From assembly GCA_026874595.1 (NCBI GenBank), contig CM049319.1, forward strand, positions 18,457,101 to 18,521,100: DNA of 64,000 nucleotides. Reading direction: 5' to 3'. The stretch is from Sipunculus nudus. Lineage: Eukaryota; Annelida; Sipuncula; Golfingiida; Sipunculidae. Position numbers and translations under genes: made by a program. Position 1 is the stretch's first letter. The number at the start of each line of letters is the position of its first letter. The notes below the pieces were generated by a model. It searched no databases and was not told the origin of the DNA. It saw nothing but the letters and a program-made list of their open reading frames with translations. This document shows positions 53,401 to 62,400 of the stretch, piece by piece.

Positions 53401-56400
53401 ACGTAATATGCATATTAAACAAGGATGATTTTTTCACACAATAGGTCAGTGTGTCGATGTTGATGAATTGTTTTAGATCAAGAGATAAGCTTGACAGTCT
53501 TTGAATTAATATAGAAAGGTGTAATATGGATGTAAGTACCAATAGAAATGGCCGTAGCTTAATTGACTTGTGTAGAAGTGCTGATTTAAAAATAGTAAAC
53601 GGTAGGGTTGGTGAGGATGAAGGAATCGGCCAATTTACATGTCAAAATGCCAATGGTCATAGTGTTATTGACTATGTTGTAACATCACCTTGTTTATTTC
53701 CCAAGATTAGAGGTTTTAAAATTGACATCCATGATAAATTTTTATCTGATGTACACAGTCCAGTTTGCATCACACTATTAATGGCAGACTCAAATTTTGA
53801 CTTCTCAGATAAAGTCAACAGAAATAATGTGTGTGGCACATCTAATTACAATGGAGAAAGAGAACAAAATACATCTATTATAACATCAAGGTGGCAAAAT
53901 AATCTCACTGTTCAATACAAGCAAGCGTTTGAGTCAGATTTGATTGAAAGCTTAAAGACTAAGCTAGAAAATACACAGTCAGAATCATTGGACCAAAAAT
54001 ATATTGATGAACTAACAGCGAACCTCTGTCAAATTTTATTAAATACAGCCAAAATTACCGGGATCACTAAATTAATACAAGTAAATGGACAAAAGACAAA
54101 AAATAGCAAAAACAGAAAGATTGGTCACAAACCATGGTTCAATAAAGATTGCGAAAACAAAAGAAGGGAGTATCTGCAAGTTAAGAACAGAAGTAAGGGA
54201 GCTAACTCACCAGATACTAAATTATTTATCAAACAGAAAGCAAAAGAATATAAAAATTTCATTAAAGGGATTTCAAAAAAATATTACAGAGAAATTCATA
54301 ATCGTTTGAGAAACCTCAAAGGCAATAATCCGAAAGAATACTGGAAAACCATCAACAGTGCTTCTTGTTCTCTGAGAAAACAGAACAGCATTAATATAGA
54401 GACCTTTTCTGAGCACTTCAAAAACCTGAATCAGTGTGCATCTGACAACAGAAACAGATAGTCTAAACAATTTGATCCCAGAAAGATTAATCACTCAATT
54501 AATGAATTCATTAACGATGACTTTACAGTTGAAGAAGTGCAACTACAAATCCTCAAATTGAAAAACAACAAGGCTTGTAGCATTGATAATATTTTAAATG
54601 AGTTCATTAAAAATTGTCCTAGTGATATAGTGTCCCTTATAGTCAACTTGTTTAATATTATTCTACATACTGGAATGGTGCCAAATGACTGGTGTGTTGG
54701 AGTTATCCAGCCACTATACAAAAACAAAGGGTCTTTTGATGATCCCGATAACTATCAGGGCATTACATTGCTAAGTTGTCTTGGCAAACTATTCACATCA
54801 ACCGTAAACTGTAGATTATCAAAATATATTGAAGCATGTGGAATTATTGGTGATGAGCAGGCTGCTATGGGTTTAGAGAAGGCTTTTCTACTCTTGATAA
54901 TATTTTCACCCTCCACACTTTAATAGAGCTTTACTTACATAATAAAAAGAGAATCTACTGTGCATTTATTGATTATAAAAAAGCCTTTGATTTAGTAGAT
55001 AGATCATCTTTGTGGGTCAAGCTACTTAATAATGGTATTAACGTTAAAGTCATGACTGTGATCTATAATATGTACAGTAATGCTAAATCATGTGTAAAAA
55101 AGGGAAAATGCTTGTCTTCTTTTTTCACTTGCAATACTGGAGTACGTCAAGGTGAAAACCTTTCACCACTATTATTTGCTATGTATTTAAATGATTTTGA
55201 ATATTTCATAAGCCGCAGTTATAAAGGTTTAGATTTCATAGCGAATACTATCAGAGACAAGCTGAGTGATGATGATACAGAATTATATCTAAGAATGTAT
55301 GCTCTGCTGTATGCCGATGATACCATTGTAATGGCCGAGTCTGCAGAGGAGCTACAGACTGCCTTGAATTATGTGGTTGAATATTGTGAGAAATGGGAGC
55401 TCCATGTCAACGCCAGTAAAACGAAAGTGGTAATATTTTCAAGGGGTAAGATAAGATCTTCATCATCCTTTCTCTTTGGGAAAGAAAAACTTGAGGTAGT
55501 AGATGATTATGTTTATCTGGGTACAACCTTCAATTACAATGGTCTATACAACAAGGCTATAAACTAACAGGTCAGTAAAGCCAAGCTAGCCATGTTCAGT
55601 CTAAACACCAAAGCACGTAAATTGTGACTTCCAGTTGACATCAACTGTGAACTATTTGACAGCCTTGTCACCCCAATTCTGTTATATGGATCTGAAATGT
55701 GGGGTTTTCAGAAAATGGGTCACATCGAAATATTTGAAAGAAATTTCTTTAAGAATCTACTGAAAGTACCTAGGAAAACAGCTAATTGTATGGTTTATGG
55801 TGAATTAGGCAAAATACCGAAGAATGATTAATTTTTGGATAAAATTAATTGGAGGAAAACAGTCCAAATTGTCTAGTATAATGTTTAAGCTTCAAAAATG
55901 TTTATATGATAATTCAAATTTTAAACCAAAATGGGCTTCAAAGATTAAGAATATTCTTGATAAATGTGGTTACTCAAACATGTGGCATATGGGTCATGAT
56001 GTGAACAAAAACTGGTTACGCAACAGTATTGAACTCAGACTCAAGGATATTAATATGCAAGACTGGCACAATGAATTAGAAGGCAACAGGTTATGTACTA
56101 GTTATAGAATCTTTAAACAAGATTTAGGTCTAGAAGTATACTTGAAACAGCTTAATTACACAGATAGGATAACCTTAGCCAAATTTCGTTGTGGAGGTCA
56201 CAGATTACCTGCATCAAGTAATAATTATAACTATTTGTCTTATTCAAATATATGTGATTTATGTAACTTAAATGAACAAGGTGATGAGTTTCATTATTTA
56301 TTTAAATGTCCACAGTTTAAAAAGGAGAGATCTAGTTTATTAAACAGTTATTTTTGGAGCAGACCTAATACTTTGCAAAAAGTATGAATTGTTCGATATT

Positions 56401-59400
56401 ACAGACCCATTACAACTATCAAAGTTGGCCAAGTTTGTTAAAATTTTCATGTCTAGATTTAAGTAGTGAAGCAAACCTTAGTTTCATCAATTTATATTCC
56501 ATAGGATTACAATCACATTTATTTTAATGCCTAGTTTTTTCTTTTGCACATAGTGTTACATATATAGCTGTTTATGTTGTCTATATTTTTTTATGCACAG
56601 ATTTAGTGTTACTCACGGTTGTCTACAGATGTTATTTTGCTCATGATGTTACGTATAGCTGCTTGTGTAGATTATAGAAACTTTCTTTAAATAGGTGTTC
56701 TTTGCTTATAGATAATAGTAAACTTTAATTAGTTCAAGCTCAACTACATGTCAGTATTATTTTATTAGCAATTATATGTAAGAATTAATTTGTATAAATG
56801 TTCTGCGTAACAGCTATGTACCAAAAGGAAAAAAAAAAAAAAAGTGTATTTAGACACTTGTATCTTTGTAATAAAAACAGTTTTATTTTTGTCATTATAC
56901 CAATTTAAATTCATATTGAATTGGATTATAAAATTTTTGATACACTAGTCAATATTTAAATATGTCTCGTTATTTGCTGTAATTGTATCCGCCAAAACAG
57001 AGTTTTGCGGATACTATGTTTTCAGCCCAGCGCCACCACAGCCGCCGCCATGTGGGTGTCCGGAGAACTCCTCCGTAACCGCTGGGTGGAATTTTACGAA
57101 ACCCGGGATTATGTTCGGGTCACATGTGAACTGCTGCGCCCCGATTTTGTTTTGACCTCTGACCTTTCCTCTGCGCTCTGCTTCCGTTTGTGCGTCGGTT
57201 TCCACACATAAACCCACATATCTCGGGAACCGTTTGACTGATCAGGAAAATTTTTTTGGACAAATGAAGCCCTTGGAGAGCTTCATAACATACACAAAAA
57301 ATGGTGGCGCCACCTGCAACCATGTTTGCACAGTGTCCATCTGTTCGTCTGCCTTGGGTTAAAATCACTCCTATCTCTGAAGTGGTTTGACTAATTCACC
57401 TGAAATTCGGCATGCGTATACATCCTGGATAGCTATTCTGATTTTATGACAGGTGGCACCACCTACATTGATGTTTACACTGCAGACATCCAAGCTCATA
57501 TCTCAGGAACCGTTTGACCGATTGGGCCAAAATTTTGCATGTGTATAGATCTCACGTAGCTCTTTATCATACGCAAAACTGGTGGCGCCACCTGCAGCCA
57601 TTTTTGCACAGCACCCGTCTTGTTTGTCTGCCATGGGATAAAATCACTCATATCTCGGCAGTGGTTTGACATATCTGCCTAAAATTTTGCAGGTTTTATA
57701 CATTCCAGACAGCTCTCTTGATTTTATGACAGGTGGCGCCACCTACATTCTAGTTTATGCAGCAGTCTGTTTGTCTGCCACAGGCTTAAATGACTCATAT
57801 ACATGTAGTGGTTTAATGTATCTGCCTTAAATTTTGCATATGTATACAACTTGGACAGCTTTCTGGATTTTGTGGTAGGGGGGCAACCTACATATACATT
57901 TTGGCTGCAGACATCCATGCTAATATGCAACACTTCACTCTATTTCCTCTTGCCACTCAATTCATGCCTCACTTCACCCTTTCCACTCTGATTTAGGCGG
58001 ATACACGTAGTCGCTTGTCGACTACCCGTATTCTAGTTTTATACTTTTTTTACATGGTACCACTACCTCATGTATTGTTTCATGAACATTGCTGTGTCAT
58101 TTATGTATCATATCACATTGCATTGTCATTTTTCCATGTATAGTGGCTTTATAATACAGATGTACAGAACTCTGTATACCTCGAAAGGGGTCTTTGAATT
58201 ATTATTATTAAATTATTATAATTATTATATGGTGCCATATTTACCGCGTAAAATATTAACAAGTCCAGTGAATGCGGAAGCTGTCAGCTGGCTTGCACAC
58301 TGACATACACGGAGACTCGCACATGGCACTTCGATTACAAGACAACCAGTAGCGCCTTATAATTATAAATATGAAGCGGCCTTTCCTCAGGTGAAGCGAA
58401 ATTCAATGTTTGTCAAGCTTGTATTATTGGACAACATCAAGAAATGAATGTATTATAAGGGGTCAACAAAGTCCAAGAAAGGGACCCTGTTTCTGCGGGA
58501 TATAAATATGACGAATTTCCTCACAGTTTTAAAACAAACCCCGGATTTGGTGCGTATACGCACTGAAGTTAACAAAATACCCTGGAGTCTGAGGGCCGGT
58601 ATTTCAGGTTTTTTTTAAAAAACTTTTGCATGTAATATCATGTACAATGATGGAAAAAAGGACAATTATTGGTGATGCCATTCCATGTCATACATCGGCT
58701 CAGCTGTCAAAGGTATTTGCGCAAGGTGACTGACATAATCGGGGTACTGACGTCCCATATTATATTTTTTCATCTTTCAAATAAACTGTTTTACATACCT
58801 TTATATGAACATTTTATATATTCTACTACCTTATTAGGCGTTCATTTATTACCATCCTTATATTTCCTCTTCACCTGCAAAGGAAATCTTGAACTGCAGT
58901 TATTCATACAATTCTATCATACAACACAAAATAAAATCGGTATCACTTGGATTAGTTATTATTTTTCAAAACTTCACATAACCATCGCTAAAAGATCGTT
59001 GGTTTTTCTGAATTGTCCTGAATGTGCTGTGAAGTCCAATACCTGTACACAAGCTGCAGTGTTAAATTAGAGGATCGTAACGCACTTTGAAAGTTGGCAG
59101 ATGTGGGGGGGGGGGGGGGGGGGGGCGCTTATTAGGGTATAAAAATATTTGGGGGAAAATTTAATTTTGAGAGTGCCCGGGGCGCTTATTATGTTGAATA
59201 CGGTAACACAGAGGAGTGTGCTTGGTGCATACCCAGTTACGCATATAAATTGAAAACTTAATTCAGGTAAATACTATCAAATTGAAAACAACAGTTGCTC
59301 TTTAAATCTCTTAACATGTATCCTTTCCAGTTTTTCAGTATCACCAAAAATGATAACTCTGAAATGTAAATATGGGCATTTGCTCTTGTTGTTTATCATG

Positions 59401-62400
59401 TACTTAATTTAGCATAATAAAAAAATGGAAACAAACATGCAATTTAATAATGAATTTGGTAATTATAATTAATCTTCTCATTAGAGAGTAGTACATTTAG
59501 TAGGACAGTACATGTTTCAGTGCAACTGACAAAGGTTGAAGTGAATTGACCAGTTGACATTTGAACAAGCCAATATCAGATTAACCCATCTTGTATTATA
59601 AGCACACAAAGAAAAAGCAGTGTTCTTTTTTAATATACATTTGAATTATGTAACGTCCATGTAGGACCATTTGTAATGTAAGTTATTTGCATATATGTCA
59701 GTCAAGTGCTTCCATAAAAAACTTATGTTATGTCATGTTTCATGCTTACAGAAACATTATGAACGGGTAAGTCAGTATTAAAGCCCAAATCACACTGGAT
59801 GCAAATACAATATGGCATAACATGAAGGAATTTTATTTTTCCTAAAAAAGTTACATGCTCATCATCACTGGGTGCAGCATGGTCACCTGACATTTCTTTT
59901 CCCGATTGGTACACTCAAAATTGATCATTTAAGGAGACTGGTTTCCCAGCCCTGCAGAAATCAGAGAAACATGGAAAATTAGTTTTCTTATTTTCCCAGT
60001 GAGGGAAAAATATGTAGTTGGTCCACAGGAGAAAATAGTCTGATATATCTTGTCCAGTTTTCAAACAGCTTAGCCATTTGATAATTATTTGAGAGGGTAT
60101 GGTGTTTGGGTACATACTACTTTACCTGTGCATTAGTTTTATGATAAATAAGTTTAACAATGTTCGTCTCAACCAAATATAGCAACCACGTGGAAGATGT
60201 GTCAAATTGTAAATAGGCTAAGATAAAAATCTTTGGAGTTTGAAAATTCATCGGTTTCTTTTCAAGAAATGCTGGGAATGATACTAGAGAATGAAGGAAA
60301 AGCCACCATTTCATCAGCCAAATCAATGGGGCAAAACTGTAGCAAAAATGTTTCTAAACATGTGTACTATGTGATTTTGTCACATGGAAGTAGTGTCATG
60401 CCATCTTGTATCATGTCAGCGATGCATCTGGTGTGATCATTATATTGTGATTATCACAAAAGGGAGAAAAATCTCACTTGGACAAAGCATCTGCTTGGAA
60501 TGTGGTCAGCCCCTAACAGTTTTGCATTAAGACATACCAACAACCAAGGGATTTATTCCTTCCCTGTGTTCAAAACATGGCAGCACTTGACATGCAGTAT
60601 TTATTTCTGTACTGTTGGTTACAGCATTCACATGTTGTATGCAGGATTTAATTTTGCACTATTGTTATTGTTATTGTTATTGTTATGCAATGTTTGAATG
60701 GGTACAAATGTTTTGTTGTAGTCTTTATTTTTGCTCTTTTTATGTTGCTGTTGGTCTGAGAAGAACTTTTTTATTTGAGTTCTGTACTAAAATTGAAAAG
60801 CAGCCATCAGATTGACATATAATCAGGAATCATAAAATTGTCATCAGTGTCATTCACAGATTCAGAGAGTATGCATTACACCCACATATACAACTCAAGA
60901 GTCTCAAATTTTTCATTGGAGCATGATTTCTCCTGCATTTCCGTGTTAATACACAAGATTAATATTTTTAAGCAGCATGTGAGGGAATACCATCCTGTAA
61001 ATAGGGCTTTGCATCCTAAAGTGCCACTGCTGGTGTTGCTGGTGTAAACCCTTATATTATAGTTGCCTCTTAGTGAGAGCAACTATAATGTGTTGGCTCC
61101 ATGTTTATGTATGTGTGTCAGTCCAGTAACACTAACAGTTAAAAGTATTGGTGGAAGGATCAGTGAACGCATATTCAGTCTAAGATAATAAGTAGTTATG
61201 ATTCAGAATGATTTGATCCAGTGCAACATGTTGCCCATACCTAAATTTAAGCAATTATTGAATGGCAAGTGTGCCACATTCCTCTGCCTAATCCTTTATT
61301 GTGGTGACAGTTGTAAATAGACTGAGAAGTTATATCTATATATTGCAAAATTGTTTTTTTTAATGAATAATTACAGATGGCAGTTCAATATCTCCTGAAC
61401 ATAGTCATTCATGAGCTGGTTGTTCATCCAACAGTTTAACCTTATTTAAATTAAAAATTGAAATTTAAATATAAATTAAAAAAAAAAGATTAAATTCCTC
61501 AGGTTTGTTTTGCAGTGTCTAATTTTAAGAATAATCTGCTCAGACTGGGTACATGTCTTTTATATATAAATGTTGATTTTATAGGAACACATTTTATCTG
61601 GTTTTACAGGTAACATATCAGACATTGTTGAAACATATGGGAGCCAATGACCTTGTGAAAGTATTTGCATCCATCTTGCTAGAGAGAAGACTGATATTAA
61701 CATCAAACAAACTCAGGTTGGTCACAGTGTACATGTGTAATTTTGCTCTGAATCATCATGTTGGGCTCTTCTTATATAAACTGTGCTAAATCCAACAAAT
61801 GTCTATAGTCCGTCCCAGTGCCTGTGTCCGCATATTTTTCAGAGATAATTTTTTCATACAAATGAAGCAGTATAAACCATTCTGGTCCAAAGGTTGCAGG
61901 AGCTGTTCCACCGAATGCCTACCTAAATAATAATGCCTTACCTTGCTTAGATTTTGCATTAGACAAATAATCCAAAATATGACAAAACAGGTTACACTGT
62001 TTAAGACTTTTTCATCGCATTAGAACTGATAATAAACAAACCAGGCAAACTGATGATGTCAATCATTGTGAATGATCATTGTGATGTCTTAGTGACGTCA
62101 CTGTTGTCTAACAAACACCACACAAAGCCATAGACATTGAAAGAGTACAGTGAAGGAATGTATTGTCCAGCAGTGCCAGGAAGATGCCATCCACAGTCCA
62201 TCATCATCAATAACGCAAAGGAGTTGCAAAGTATAAATATTTTATATACGCCTATCATATGACAGGAGTATCATGGTATACTGTCTGTACATCTGTTAAT
62301 TTTGAATGTTGCCGTGATAATTTACTGTGGCTTAGATGGATTTTCACTAAACTCTCCATAACTGCCTACCAACAGATTATTTTGCCCGAGTATGATTATG

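Noticed and set aside
58669-59070. 133-codon open frame
   Set aside because: AT-rich hydrophobic composition, no recognised motif, lies inside a probable TIR element.
52772-59206. Single 6.4-kb element with TTACCGTATT ends spanning the LINE
   Set aside because: The two ends match only about ten bases, then differ, and two later insertions would have to be assumed; treated as separate ends.
59777-60440. MITE with ATCACAC(T/C)(G/A)GATGCA ends
   Set aside because: Inverted similarity is partial and no target duplication aligns; mentioned only as a possibility.
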